A stretch of 64,000 nt of DNA from Psychrilyobacter piezotolerans (GCF_003391055.1 NZ_QUAJ01000017.1:1-64000); one strand, 5' to 3'. Shown: positions 16,070 to 24,594, numbered from the stretch's first letter. Made by a program: numbers and translations. The notes: generated by a model not told the origin, from the sequence alone.

Positions 16070-17403
16070 TGTTTAGATATATCCCTGCTACGGAGGAAGA
16101 TAGAAAAGAGATGTTAGATGTAATTGGTATTAACAGCGTTGATGAACTTTTTGATGATATCCCTAAAAATTTAAAACAAAGTCAACCATTAAATATTGGT
16201 GCACCTATGTCTGAAATAGAATTGAAAAAAAGAATTGAGGAATTAGGTAATAAAAATTTATCTAATCTTATATGTTTTAGGGGAGCGGGAGCATACGATC
16301 ACTATATCCCTGCTGCAGTTGATCATTTGATCAGCCGGTCTGAATTTTATACAGCTTATACACCATATCAACCTGAAATCAGCCAGGGAACATTACAGTG
16401 TATATTTGAATATCAAACTATGATAGCTGACTTAACTGGGATGTTTGCATCCAATGCTTCTATGTATGACGGAGCCACGGCAGCAGCTGAAGCCGCTATG
16501 GTAGCGGCAACCGTTACAAAGAGACAAGAGATAGTTGTCTCAAAGAGTGTTAACCCTGAAACAAGAAAAGTTCTGAAAACATATTGCAAATTTAGAGATA
16601 TAAAGGTAGTAGAGATAGAGCTGGATGAAGGTGCGACCTGTATTAAAGATTTAAAAGATAAAATTTCAGATAAAACAGCAGGAGTAATGGTACAAAGTCC
16701 TAATTTTTTTGGAATAATTGAAGATCTGGATGAAATTAGGGAAAATATTATAGATAAAAAAACAAAGTATATTGTCTACACAGATCTTGTAGCAATGGGA
16801 ATACTTAAGACCCCTGGGGAATCTGGAGCAGATATTGTTATTGGAGATGCCCAGAGTTTTGGAACCGGACTTACATATGGCGGGCCTTATCTGGGGTTTA
16901 TGACAATAACTAAAGAACTTATTAGAAAGATGCCTGGAAGGATCGTTGGGGAAAGTGTCGATCAAGACGGGAAAAGGTGTTATGTCCTGACTCTTCAAGC
17001 AAGGGAACAGCATATCAGAAGGTATAAAGCTACTTCTAATATCTGTTCAAATCATGCATTAAATGCTTTAGCCGCCACTATTCATATGAGCCTTTTAGGA
17101 AGGGTGGGATTAGAAAAGGTCGCTGAGCAGTGTTATAAAAAAGCTAATTATACATTGAGAAAAATTGTGGAAACAGATAGATATAAACTAAAATTTAACA
17201 GGCCTTTTTTCAGAGAGTTTGTAATAGAGGGAGAAGAATCTCCTGAAATTATTAATGAAAAACTGTTAAAGGATGGTATTTTAGGCGGGTATCCTCTGGA
17301 AAAAGAATACCCGGAATTAAAAAATACATCTTTAGTCTGTATTACTGAAAAAAGAAGTAAATTAGAGATCGATAGTTTTGTTGAAAGGATGGGTGAGATA
17401 TAG
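16069..17403 (+). CDS. gcvPA: Glycine dehydrogenase (decarboxylating) subunit 1
   Basis: A 444-residue alpha subunit of the split two-gene P protein, as found in Firmicutes and Fusobacteria. It forms the decarboxylating complex with GcvPB. Recognised blocks are FRGAGAYDHYIPAAVDHL, YTPYQPEISQGTLQ and FEYQTMIADLTGM near the N-terminus. The subunit has a PLP-fold but no PLP lysine. It overlaps gcvH by one base and is followed directly by gcvPB. Confidence 0.96.
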   Translation: MFRYIPATEEDRKEMLDVIGINSVDELFDDIPKNLKQSQPLNIGAPMSEIELKKRIEELGNKNLSNLICFRGAGAYDHYIPAAVDHLISRSEFYTAYTPYQPEISQGTLQCIFEYQTMIADLTGMFASNASMYDGATAAAEAAMVAATVTKRQEIVVSKSVNPETRKVLKTYCKFRDIKVVEIELDEGATCIKDLKDKISDKTAGVMVQSPNFFGIIEDLDEIRENIIDKKTKYIVYTDLVAMGILKTPGESGADIVIGDAQSFGTGLTYGGPYLGFMTITKELIRKMPGRIVGESVDQDGKRCYVLTLQAREQHIRRYKATSNICSNHALNALAATIHMSLLGRVGLEKVAEQCYKKANYTLRKIVETDRYKLKFNRPFFREFVIEGEESPEIINEKLLKDGILGGYPLEKEYPELKNTSLVCITEKRSKLEIDSFVERMGEI

Positions 17404-18852
17404 ATGAAAGAATATAATAAACTTATATTTGAGATTTCTAAAAAGGGAAGGTGTGGTTATGCCCTTCCAGAATTAGAGGTAGATAATTCTCCTCTTGACT
17501 TGATAATACCAAAGAATCTATTAAAAACAAGGGATGTAAAATTACCAGAAGTGAGTGAAAATGGAGTAATAAGACACTATACCCGTTTATCTAATAAAAA
17601 TTTTGGATTAGATACAGGGTTCTATCCTTTGGGATCCTGCACAATGAAATACAATCCCAAAATAAATGAAGTGATTGCTAGAAACCCTAAGATGGTAAAT
17701 CTTCACCCTTACCAACCTGAAGAAAGTGTACAGGGAGCTCTTGAGATGATGCATGAGGCAGCTGAACACTTAGCCGAAATTTCTGGAATGGATCAGGTAT
17801 CTCTCCAGCCAGCAGCAGGTTCCCATGGAGAGATGGCAGGACTTATGTTGATAAAAGCTTACCATGAAAAAAATGGTGACTTTAAAAGAAAAAATATAAT
17901 CGTACCTGATTCCGCTCATGGAACAAATCCGTCTTCAGTACAAATTGTAGGTTTAAATGTGATTGAGATCAAATCAACCCCTGAGGGTGACGTGGATATA
18001 GAAGTTTTAAAGGAGCATCTAAACGATGAACTGGCAGGATTTATGTTAACCAATCCCAGTACCCTTGGAATTTTTGAAAAAAATATCGAAAAAATATCGA
18101 CACTTATCCATGAAGCCGGAGGATTGCTATATTATGATGGGGCAAATATGAATGCAATAATGGGTAAAGCAAGACCTGGAGATATGGGGTTTGACGTAAT
18201 GCATTTTAATCTTCATAAGACTTTTTCTACCCCCCATGGTGGAGGGGGGCCTGGAGCCGGACCTATCGGGTTTAAAAGTAAACTTGCCGATTTCCAGCCT
18301 GTACCTGTTATAGAAAAAATGAATAATAAATATAGACTTAATTATGACAGACCAGATAGTATAGGTAAGGTTCGTAGTTTTTATGGGAATTATGGTGTTA
18401 TTTTAAGAGCATACGCATATATATTGACAATGGGTGGAAGCGGTTTAGAAACTGCAAGTGAAACGGCAGTTCTTAATGCAAACTATATGATGGCAAGATT
18501 AAAAGAGCATTACCCTGTGGCAGTTGATAAAGTATGTAAACATGAGTTTATATTAACAGAGCCAGCCCATGAAAAGATAACTACACTTGATATTGCAAAA
18601 AGACTTTTAGACTTTGGGTATCATCCACCGACAATCTATTTTCCTCTTATTATAAAAGGGGCTATGATGATAGAGCCTACAGAAACAGAGAGTAAGGAAA
18701 CAATGGATGAATTTATAGAAACTATGATTAATATAAGAAAAGAGATGGAGGAAAATCCTGAGGCTGTTCTATCAGCTCCTGGAAACACATTGATAAAAAG
18801 AGTTGACGAAGGAAAAGCTGCAAGAGATATAGTAGTTACTCACTCTTGGTAA
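17404..18852 (+). CDS. gcvPB: Glycine dehydrogenase (decarboxylating) subunit 2
   Basis: A 482-residue beta subunit carrying the PLP cofactor, bound by the lysine in NLHKTFSTPHGGGGPG (about residue 271). It decarboxylates glycine and loads the aminomethyl group on lipoyl-GcvH. Other family blocks are FYPLGSCTMKYNPK, LQPAAGSHGEMAGL and DSAHGTNPSSV. It begins one base after the gcvPA stop. Length is typical (about 480). The next gene, 36 bases on, is the UGA-containing small ORF. Confidence 0.96.
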   Translation: MKEYNKLIFEISKKGRCGYALPELEVDNSPLDLIIPKNLLKTRDVKLPEVSENGVIRHYTRLSNKNFGLDTGFYPLGSCTMKYNPKINEVIARNPKMVNLHPYQPEESVQGALEMMHEAAEHLAEISGMDQVSLQPAAGSHGEMAGLMLIKAYHEKNGDFKRKNIIVPDSAHGTNPSSVQIVGLNVIEIKSTPEGDVDIEVLKEHLNDELAGFMLTNPSTLGIFEKNIEKISTLIHEAGGLLYYDGANMNAIMGKARPGDMGFDVMHFNLHKTFSTPHGGGGPGAGPIGFKSKLADFQPVPVIEKMNNKYRLNYDRPDSIGKVRSFYGNYGVILRAYAYILTMGGSGLETASETAVLNANYMMARLKEHYPVAVDKVCKHEFILTEPAHEKITTLDIAKRLLDFGYHPPTIYFPLIIKGAMMIEPTETESKETMDEFIETMINIRKEMEENPEAVLSAPGNTLIKRVDEGKAARDIVVTHSW

Positions 18853-18888
18853 TATATAATTCGAAGATAATAATTAGGAGGAGAATGA

Positions 18889-19197
18889 ATGGGTTTTTTA
18901 AATGGTAAATCGGTTAAAAAAGCTATAGAAGATAACATATTGGAATCTCTTCTTGAAAGGGATGCAAAAATGTGTGATACATGAGATAGAAATGCGGCAT
19001 TATCTCTGGCATTTGGAGTAAAGGCTGATCTATCTCAGGATGAGGTAGAAGAAGTTAAAAATTATGTTGAAGATTTAAAAGATGAAGAATTTTTACTTAA
19101 CGATAAGATCAAAGTCCAGTTTATAAAAGGAGATGTTAAAGAAAGAAAAAATAAAGCTCTTTTAATTTTTAGATATAAATATTTGGAGGGGTTATGA
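18889..19197 (+). CDS. Candidate selenoprotein, 102 residues, in-frame UGA at codon 32
   Basis: Read through one TGA (18982-18984), this frame gives 102 residues with MCDTU, a CxxU redox motif, followed by DRNAALSLAFGVKADL and an acidic helical tail. AGGAGGAG sits five bases before the ATG. The part after the TGA is also gene-like: it has no other stop and ends in TGATG overlapping the next start, which itself overlaps lipB. That is hard to explain if translation stopped at codon 32. Imperfect hairpins start at the TGA (18983-19014), as bacterial SECIS elements do. I do not recognise the family. The operon lacks an L protein, so a thiol/selenol redox role with lipoyl-GcvH is a speculation. 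Alternatives: nonsense-mutated pseudogene or base error. Confidence 0.55.
18983..19014 (+). promoter_or_regulatory. Possible SECIS hairpin downstream of the in-frame UGA
   Basis: Two alternative folds exist. One is GAGAT/ATCTC outer with AATG/CATT inner and a CGG loop (18983-19006). The other is AAATGC/GCATTT (18990-18995 with 19009-19014) with a 13-base loop starting GG. Position fits a bacterial SECIS; no consensus match can be proven by eye. Confidence 0.35.
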
Positions 19198-19334
19198 TGT
19201 CTAAAAACAGTCTTAGGAATGTCGATGTGGAAAGGATTGCTAGTATAGCTGCAGATGTTATGGAAGGAAAAGAAAAGAAAATTTATAGGGAAGAAGTTCA
19301 GGCCTTAGCAGCAGAATTTTCCATAAATAGATAA
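19197..19334 (+). CDS. Small conserved-looking operon protein, 45 residues
   Basis: A short ORF, MSKNSLRNVDVERIASIAADVMEG..., ending EEVQALAAEFSINR. It is mainly helical, charged, without cysteine, signal or membrane segment. GGAGGGG lies five bases before the ATG at 19197 (an ATG at 19194 is less well spaced). It overlaps the preceding stop by one base (TGATG) and the following lipB start by one base (TAATG). Such coupling on both sides argues that it is real despite its size. Function not recognised; its position suggests work with the preceding candidate selenoprotein or with lipoylation. Confidence 0.6.
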   Translation: MSKNSLRNVDVERIASIAADVMEGKEKKIYREEVQALAAEFSINR

Positions 19335-19984
19335 TGAAGGATATAAGGGTTACAGACACAGGAAGGACACCATATTTAAAATCCTATAATTTACAAATGA
19401 AATTTTTCGATAACTTAATTTCTGATAAAGAAAATTTTGGATACCTTATTATAACTGAGCCTGACCCCACTATAACTAAGGGTATTAGAGGGGAAGATAG
19501 TGAGGTTTTTATCTCAAAAGAGGAAAGAGTGGAGAAGGGAATTGAGCTTATTGATATTAGAAGGGGTGGAAAGGTAACTTTTCACGGTCCCGGTCAAATA
19601 GTTATCTATCCTATCTTGAATTTATCTCATTTCAAAAAAAGTATTAAATGGTATATTGAATCTTTAGAAGATGTTGTAATTCTAACATTGGAAGGACTGG
19701 GAGTAAAAGTTCATAAAAAAGAAGGGATTGTCGGTATTTTCACCAAAAAAGGGAAAATTTGTGCCATAGGAGTAGAAGTGAAAAAATGGAGAACACTTCA
19801 TGGTATTGCAATAAATCATGAAATTGTTCTAGACTATTTTAATAATATCAATCCTTGCGGCCTAAGGGATTTAGGAGTTACTTCAATATTAAACGAAGGT
19901 AAAAAAATTACAAGAGAAGATGTAGTTGATCTCTTCAAATTAAACTTTTCTAAGATATTTAATGTCCGACTAAAAAATTATTAA
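19334..19984 (+). CDS. lipB: Octanoyl-[ACP]:protein N-octanoyltransferase
   Basis: A 216-residue LipB-type enzyme that transfers octanoate from acyl carrier protein to the lipoyl lysine of GcvH; LipA then adds sulfur. The signature RRGGKVTFHGPGQ (about 77-88), the catalytic lysine in GKICAIGV (Lys141) and the catalytic cysteine in NPCGLRD (Cys175) are all present. These distinguish it from LplA and LipM. It overlaps the previous ORF by one base and is the last gene of the operon. Confidence 0.93.
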   Translation: MKDIRVTDTGRTPYLKSYNLQMKFFDNLISDKENFGYLIITEPDPTITKGIRGEDSEVFISKEERVEKGIELIDIRRGGKVTFHGPGQIVIYPILNLSHFKKSIKWYIESLEDVVILTLEGLGVKVHKKEGIVGIFTKKGKICAIGVEVKKWRTLHGIAINHEIVLDYFNNINPCGLRDLGVTSILNEGKKITREDVVDLFKLNFSKIFNVRLKNY

Positions 19985-20025
19985 AAATAAATAAAGGATA
20001 AAATATATATTGTTGTATAAGTTAT

Positions 20026-20082
20026 AACTCTCCTAAAACGTAATAAGGATTTTAGGGCCCCCAAGAGTTTTATTCTTATTAC
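20026..20082 (+). ncRNA. Candidate pseudoknot RNA element after lipB
   Basis: AACTCT plus CCTAAAA (20026-20038) pair with TTTTAGG (20050-20056) and AGAGTT (20064-20069), leaving a GCCCCCA bulge. Eight bases of the 11-base loop, GTAATAAG (20040-20047), pair perfectly with CTTATTAC (20075-20082) outside the stem. The layout is an H-type pseudoknot or two competing hairpins. It abuts the strong terminator. No known riboswitch class is matched, and no plus-strand gene lies downstream in range, so a 3'-UTR element or small RNA is likelier than a riboswitch. Confidence 0.5.
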
Positions 20083-20142
20083 AAAAAAGTGGCAACATCT
20101 CAGCTGTATGATTATTACAGCTGAGATGTTGCCACTTTTTTT
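20083..20142. terminator. Very strong bidirectional terminator
   Basis: A perfect 25-base-pair stem (AAAAAAGTGGCAACATCTCA... with its complement ending in seven Ts) and a nine-base loop. It separates the lip-gcv operon from the convergent GntR gene. Confidence 0.95.
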
Positions 20143-20260
20143 GAGCCTATAATATGAGAAACTAAAATTCCATATTTTTTTCTTCCTCTGATTTATTGCT
20201 GAGCTTGTACAAGATAATACTGCTTATCTTTAATATATGAATAAAATAAAAATACTCTTT

Positions 20261-20899
20261 CTATACTACCAGTATTTTTAAATAGTATCTTTGTGCTCTT
20301 TCTAAATGTTCATAGAGAAGTTGTTCTGCTTCTTCTATCTTTTCTTCTAAAAGAAGATCTATCAAAATTATATGTTCTTCTTTAGATTTTAAAATTACTT
20401 CTTTCACTTTTCTATCTAAAGAAAACATCTTAATTCTTTTTGCATGCTCCATAATATTTACAGTGGCTTTTTTTAGAAAAAAATTATCATAAAAACTAAT
20501 TATCATATTATGAAATTCATCATCTATAATCTCTAATTTTTTTGGATCATCCACAGTAAGATCAGCAAACTTTTCCTTTAGAAGCTCTAATTTCATTTGA
20601 GGAAGTCTGCCTGCAGTGAGTTTTAAAGATGAAATTTCTAGAGTTTTTCTAGCCTCAAATACGTTATTTATTAAAGTTTCATCTATTTTAGCCACATAGA
20701 TTCCTTTTCTTGGATATATGTTTACCCACCCCTCGTCTTCTAGACGGCTCAAGGCTTCCCTCATGGGAGTTCTGCTGACTTCCAGTGAACTGCTCAATTT
20801 TTTTTCTTCTAGATATTCTCCAGGTCTATAAATTAAATTTATTATATTGTGTTTAATAATTTCATACGATTTTTCTTTTAAGTTCATATATTTAGACAT
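20261..20899 (-). CDS. GntR-family (FCD) transcriptional regulator
   Basis: A 212-residue regulator. An N-terminal winged helix-turn-helix (residues about 8-72, with GEYLEEKKLSSSLEVSRTP and MREALSRLEDEGWV) is followed by an all-helical FCD ligand domain. The FCD domain has metal-binding-type residues in the DDEFHNMI block and a late His (SKEEHIILIDLL). GGGGAGGATGAC precedes the ATG. It is transcribed away from the malic enzyme-aspartase operon, and symmetrical sites lie between them. Local control of that operon by a dicarboxylate or aspartate is inferred. Confidence 0.88.
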   Translation of the reverse strand: MSKYMNLKEKSYEIIKHNIINLIYRPGEYLEEKKLSSSLEVSRTPMREALSRLEDEGWVNIYPRKGIYVAKIDETLINNVFEARKTLEISSLKLTAGRLPQMKLELLKEKFADLTVDDPKKLEIIDDEFHNMIISFYDNFFLKKATVNIMEHAKRIKMFSLDRKVKEVILKSKEEHIILIDLLLEEKIEEAEQLLYEHLERAQRYYLKILVV

Positions 20900-20959
20900 G
20901 TCATCCTCCCCTTCAGAACATAATTATACGTGTCTAAATACTATAAGTCAAATTTTCTC

Positions 20960-21051
20960 TTTACAAAGATTATTTTTTATAGTAGTATATCTGTGTATAC
21001 ACGAGTATATCACGACAAAAGATCATTTTGTCTGTAATTCGTTTGAAACGA
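20960..21051 (+). promoter_or_regulatory. Promoter and candidate GntR operators of the aspartate operon
   Basis: A -35 box TTTACA (20960-20965), 17-base spacer and -10 TAGTAT (20983-20988). A perfect palindrome GTGTATACAC (20993-21002) sits at the expected transcription start; GTATAC cores are common in FCD-GntR operators. Two more symmetrical sites follow: GACAAAA/TTTTGTC (21013-21031 or so) and TCGTTTGAAACGA (about 21038-21050). Confidence 0.6.
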
Positions 21052-21095
21052 GCTATATAAAATCAATAAAATAATAAGAATGAAGGAGAGCAACT

Positions 21096-22286
21096 ATGTC
21101 AGTATATGAGGAATCATTAAAGTTACATATTGAAAACAAGGGTAAGATTGAAGTTATTTCAAAGGTAAGTGTAAAAACTAAGGAGGATTTAAGTCTAGCT
21201 TATTCCCCAGGGGTAGCAGAACCCTGTAAGAAGATTGCTGCGAATAAAAATGATGTTTATAAGTATACAGCTAAGGGAAACATGGTAGCTATAATTACAG
21301 ATGGAACAGCAGTATTAGGATTAGGAGATATCGGTCCCGAAGCAGCATTACCTGTAATGGAGGGAAAAGCAATCTTATTCAAAGAATTTGGCGGAGTAGA
21401 CGCCTTCCCTATCTGTTTAGATACTAAAGATACTGAAGAAATTATCAGAACCTGCAAGTTATTAGCACCTTCTTTTGGTGGTATAAACTTAGAAGATATA
21501 GCGGCTCCTAAATGCGTTGAAATAGAAAGAAGGTTAATTGAAGAGTTAGACATTCCTGTATTCCATGATGACCAGCATGGTACAGCGATAGTTACTACAG
21601 CTGCAGTAATAAACTCGGCTAAATTATTAGGAAAGAATATCTCTGATTTAAGAGTATCTATGATCGGTACCGGTTCTGCCGGGTCATCTATCGCCAGAAT
21701 GCTTAAGGGATTAGGAGTTAAGAGTCTATATGCATACAACTCAAAGGGTGTTGTAACCCAGGCTAAATATGATTCATACAGGTTCTTAGTAAAGGAATTA
21801 TTGGATCAAAATATCATAGATACTCCAGAAAACTTAGAGGAAGATTCAGTTGCCGGAATGATGAAGGGAACAGATGTATTTGTAGGGGTATCAGGACCCG
21901 ATATGGTTACTAAAGATATGGTTAGATCTATGAACGCAGACCCTATTATCCTGGCTATGGCTAACCCTACACCTGAGATCATGCCTGAAGATGCATTAGA
22001 AGCTGGAGCAGCAGTGGTAGGAACAGGTAGATCGGATTACCCTAACCAGGTAAACAATGTATTGGCATTCCCGGGATTATTCAAAGGGGCTTTAGAAGCC
22101 GGAGCTACGGTAATCAACGATGAGATGAAGATAGCAGCTGCATACGGTATTGCCAATGTATTGAAGGAAGAGGAATTAAGAGCAGACTATATCATTCCTA
22201 GTCCATTTGATGACAGAGTAGCATCGGTGGTAGCTGAAACTGTTAAGAAGATAGCTATAGAGAATAACTTAATAAGAAAACAATAA
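21096..22286 (+). CDS. Malic enzyme (oxaloacetate-decarboxylating)
   Basis: A 396-residue short-form malic enzyme converting malate to pyruvate and CO2 with NAD(P). Family blocks are YSPGVAEPCKKIA, TDGTAVLGLGDIGPEAALPVMEGK and the metal-binding FGGINLEDIAAP...FHDDQHGTA region. A Rossmann motif GTGSAGSSIA lies near residue 190. Length matches the roughly 390-residue bacterial form without a phosphotransacetylase domain. GAAGGAGAGC before the ATG. First gene of the operon. With the fumarate-forming aspartase next to it, it would carry carbon to pyruvate, provided fumarase is supplied from elsewhere. Confidence 0.94.
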   Translation: MSVYEESLKLHIENKGKIEVISKVSVKTKEDLSLAYSPGVAEPCKKIAANKNDVYKYTAKGNMVAIITDGTAVLGLGDIGPEAALPVMEGKAILFKEFGGVDAFPICLDTKDTEEIIRTCKLLAPSFGGINLEDIAAPKCVEIERRLIEELDIPVFHDDQHGTAIVTTAAVINSAKLLGKNISDLRVSMIGTGSAGSSIARMLKGLGVKSLYAYNSKGVVTQAKYDSYRFLVKELLDQNIIDTPENLEEDSVAGMMKGTDVFVGVSGPDMVTKDMVRSMNADPIILAMANPTPEIMPEDALEAGAAVVGTGRSDYPNQVNNVLAFPGLFKGALEAGATVINDEMKIAAAYGIANVLKEEELRADYIIPSPFDDRVASVVAETVKKIAIENNLIRKQ

Positions 22287-22374
22287 ATATAATAAAACTT
22301 ATTAGTAGGGTCATACTATTAAGTAGGGAAATAGTTGAATTTAAAAACATAAATATTAAAAAGGGGAATTTAAA

Positions 22375-23793
22375 ATGATTAAATTTAGAACTGAAGGAGA
22401 CTCATTGGGAACAATGGAAGTCCCTGCAAATGCATACTACGGAATCCAGTCACTGAGGGCAAGAAATAACTTCGGTATCACAGGATACAAATTATCATCT
22501 ACATTTATTAAATCAATGGCAATGGTGAAGAAGGCTACATCACTTATGAACTTAGAAGCTGGGGTAATAGAAAAAGACGTTGCTGAAGCGATGATTTGTG
22601 CCAGTGAAGAGATCATCGACGGTAAATTCCATGACCAGTTCATTACCGACGTTATCCAAGGCGGGGCAGGAACTTCTATGAACATGAACATCAACGAGGT
22701 TATTGCCAACAGAGCCAATGAACTGATGGGTGGAAAATTAGGTAAATATGAATTTGTTACTCCCAATGACCATGTGAACTACGGGCAGTCAACCAATGAT
22801 GTTATTCCTACCAGTGGAAAATTGACTGTAATCCAACTCTGTGAATCACTGTTAAGTGAATTGGAAGATTTAAAAGAATCTTTATACGAAAAAGGAGCAG
22901 AATTTGACCATGTCATCAAGATGGGAAGAACCCATTTACAGGATGCTATCCCTATCAGATTAGGACAAGAATTCAAAGCCTATGCCAGACCTATAAGAAG
23001 AGATATCAAGAGGATAAAAGAGACATTGGAAGATTTTTACTTTGTTAATATGGGAGCTACAGCTGTAGGTACCGGATTAAATGCAGACACTACATATGTA
23101 AAGGATATTGCAGCTAAATTAGGTGAAGTAACTGGAATGGACTTCAAGCAGAGTACAGACCTTGTAGACGGGACTAGAAACTTAGATGGCTTTGTATGGT
23201 TATCATCGGCATTAAAAGTATGTGCTGTAAACTTATCAAAGATGTCTAATGACCTTAGATTGATGGCATCTGGACCTAGAGCCGGATTCTTTGAGATAAA
23301 CTTACCACAAAAACAGCCAGGATCATCCATCATGCCTGGAAAAGTTAACCCTGTTATTCCCGAGGTAATGAATCAAGTTTCATTTCAAATTTTTGGAAAT
23401 GATCTTACAATAACCAAGGCTGCTGAAGCGGGACAACTGGAGTTAAATGTATTCGAACCAGTGTTATTCTTTAATTTGTTCCAGTCTATCCAAATCTTAA
23501 AAAACGGTGTACAAACACTTAACCATAACTGTATCAAGGGAATCACTCCTAATGTGGCTAGAACCGAAGAGGTGGTTAAGAATTCAATCGGAATTATCAC
23601 TGCTATCAATCCCCATGTAGGGTATAAAAATGCTGCTGAGGTAGCTAAGGAATCGCTAAAAACAGGAAAAACTGTAAGGGAACTTACAATAGAAAAAGGG
23701 TTATTAACTAATGAAGAATTAGATGTTATTTTAGATGTATATAACATGACTAATCCTGGGATCTCTGGAAAAGAATTAATGAAAAAGAACTAA
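22375..23793 (+). CDS. aspA: Aspartate ammonia-lyase
   Basis: A 472-residue member of the aspartase/fumarase superfamily. N-terminal LGTMEVPANAYYGIQSLRA and GQSTNDVIPTS, and the superfamily signature GSSIMPGKVNPVIPEVMNQV (about 316-335), are present. The catalytic serine lies in that flexible loop. The YYGIQ start and the PVIPEV continuation favour aspartase over class II fumarase. Neighbouring aspartate racemase and isoaspartyl dipeptidase support aspartate as substrate. The reaction gives fumarate and ammonia. AAAGGGGAA precedes the ATG. Confidence 0.88.
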   Translation: MIKFRTEGDSLGTMEVPANAYYGIQSLRARNNFGITGYKLSSTFIKSMAMVKKATSLMNLEAGVIEKDVAEAMICASEEIIDGKFHDQFITDVIQGGAGTSMNMNINEVIANRANELMGGKLGKYEFVTPNDHVNYGQSTNDVIPTSGKLTVIQLCESLLSELEDLKESLYEKGAEFDHVIKMGRTHLQDAIPIRLGQEFKAYARPIRRDIKRIKETLEDFYFVNMGATAVGTGLNADTTYVKDIAAKLGEVTGMDFKQSTDLVDGTRNLDGFVWLSSALKVCAVNLSKMSNDLRLMASGPRAGFFEINLPQKQPGSSIMPGKVNPVIPEVMNQVSFQIFGNDLTITKAAEAGQLELNVFEPVLFFNLFQSIQILKNGVQTLNHNCIKGITPNVARTEEVVKNSIGIITAINPHVGYKNAAEVAKESLKTGKTVRELTIEKGLLTNEELDVILDVYNMTNPGISGKELMKKN

Positions 23794-23814
23794 TAAAAAG
23801 AGGAGTTAAAAATA

Positions 23815-24504
23815 ATGAAGATAGTAGGAGTTTTAGGCGGGATGGGACCCCTTGCCACAATGGATTTATGCAATAAAATAATAAAATATACCGATGCAAA
23901 AAAAGACAGTGATCATGTGCATACTTTAATAGACAATAATACGGAGATTCCCGATAGAACCGCTTATATTTTGGGCAAAGGAGAAAACCCTGAAAAATAT
24001 CTTATTGATTCAGCTTTAAAGCTAGAAGATATGGGAGTCAGCTTTATAGTTATACCGTGTAATACTGCTCATTATTTTTACGAGAAAATCCAAAAATCAA
24101 TAAAGATACCAGTTGTAAATATGATAGATGAAGTAGCAAAAGAATTAAAAGATGTAAAAAAGGTAGGTCTTTTAGCAACTAAGGGAACTTATTCTGGGCA
24201 CATATATGAAGATACCTTTGATAAATATGGAATAAAAGTAGAGGTACCACCTATGGAGTTGCAAGAAATTGTAATGGAATTGATCTATAGGGTGAAAGAA
24301 GGGAAAGATAATATAGATGAAGTAGATATAGATTCTGTCATAGAATATTTTCGTAAATTAGGAATAGATAATATTATTTTAGGATGCACAGAACTACCTG
24401 TAGCTTTTGAACAATTGGGAATAAAGGGTAAATTTTTAGATCCGACTAAAATATTGGCTATTAGCACAATAAGATTAATGGGAAAAAGAGTTGTAGGGGT
24501 ATAA
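23815..24504 (+). CDS. Aspartate/glutamate racemase family protein
   Basis: A 229-residue cofactor-independent racemase with the two-cysteine mechanism: Cys82 in PCNTAHYFY and Cys191 in GCTELP. The N-terminus MKIVGVLGGMGPLATMD is typical of the aspartate-racemase branch (YgeA/RacD) rather than MurI. It would interconvert D- and L-aspartate, feeding the adjacent aspartase. AGAGGAG lies before the ATG. Substrate preference cannot be read from sequence alone. Confidence 0.9.
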   Translation: MKIVGVLGGMGPLATMDLCNKIIKYTDAKKDSDHVHTLIDNNTEIPDRTAYILGKGENPEKYLIDSALKLEDMGVSFIVIPCNTAHYFYEKIQKSIKIPVVNMIDEVAKELKDVKKVGLLATKGTYSGHIYEDTFDKYGIKVEVPPMELQEIVMELIYRVKEGKDNIDEVDIDSVIEYFRKLGIDNIILGCTELPVAFEQLGIKGKFLDPTKILAISTIRLMGKRVVGV

Positions 24505-24594
24505 CAAAGCAAGAATGACTATAGCATCGTAGTCTGTAATCAGACATAAGATTATTTAGTAATAATTATTTTTTTTAATCTAGGGGGGTAAAAA

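Noticed and set aside
22437-23747. Minus-strand frames across aspartase
   Set aside because: Shadows of a well-supported gene; no start sites.
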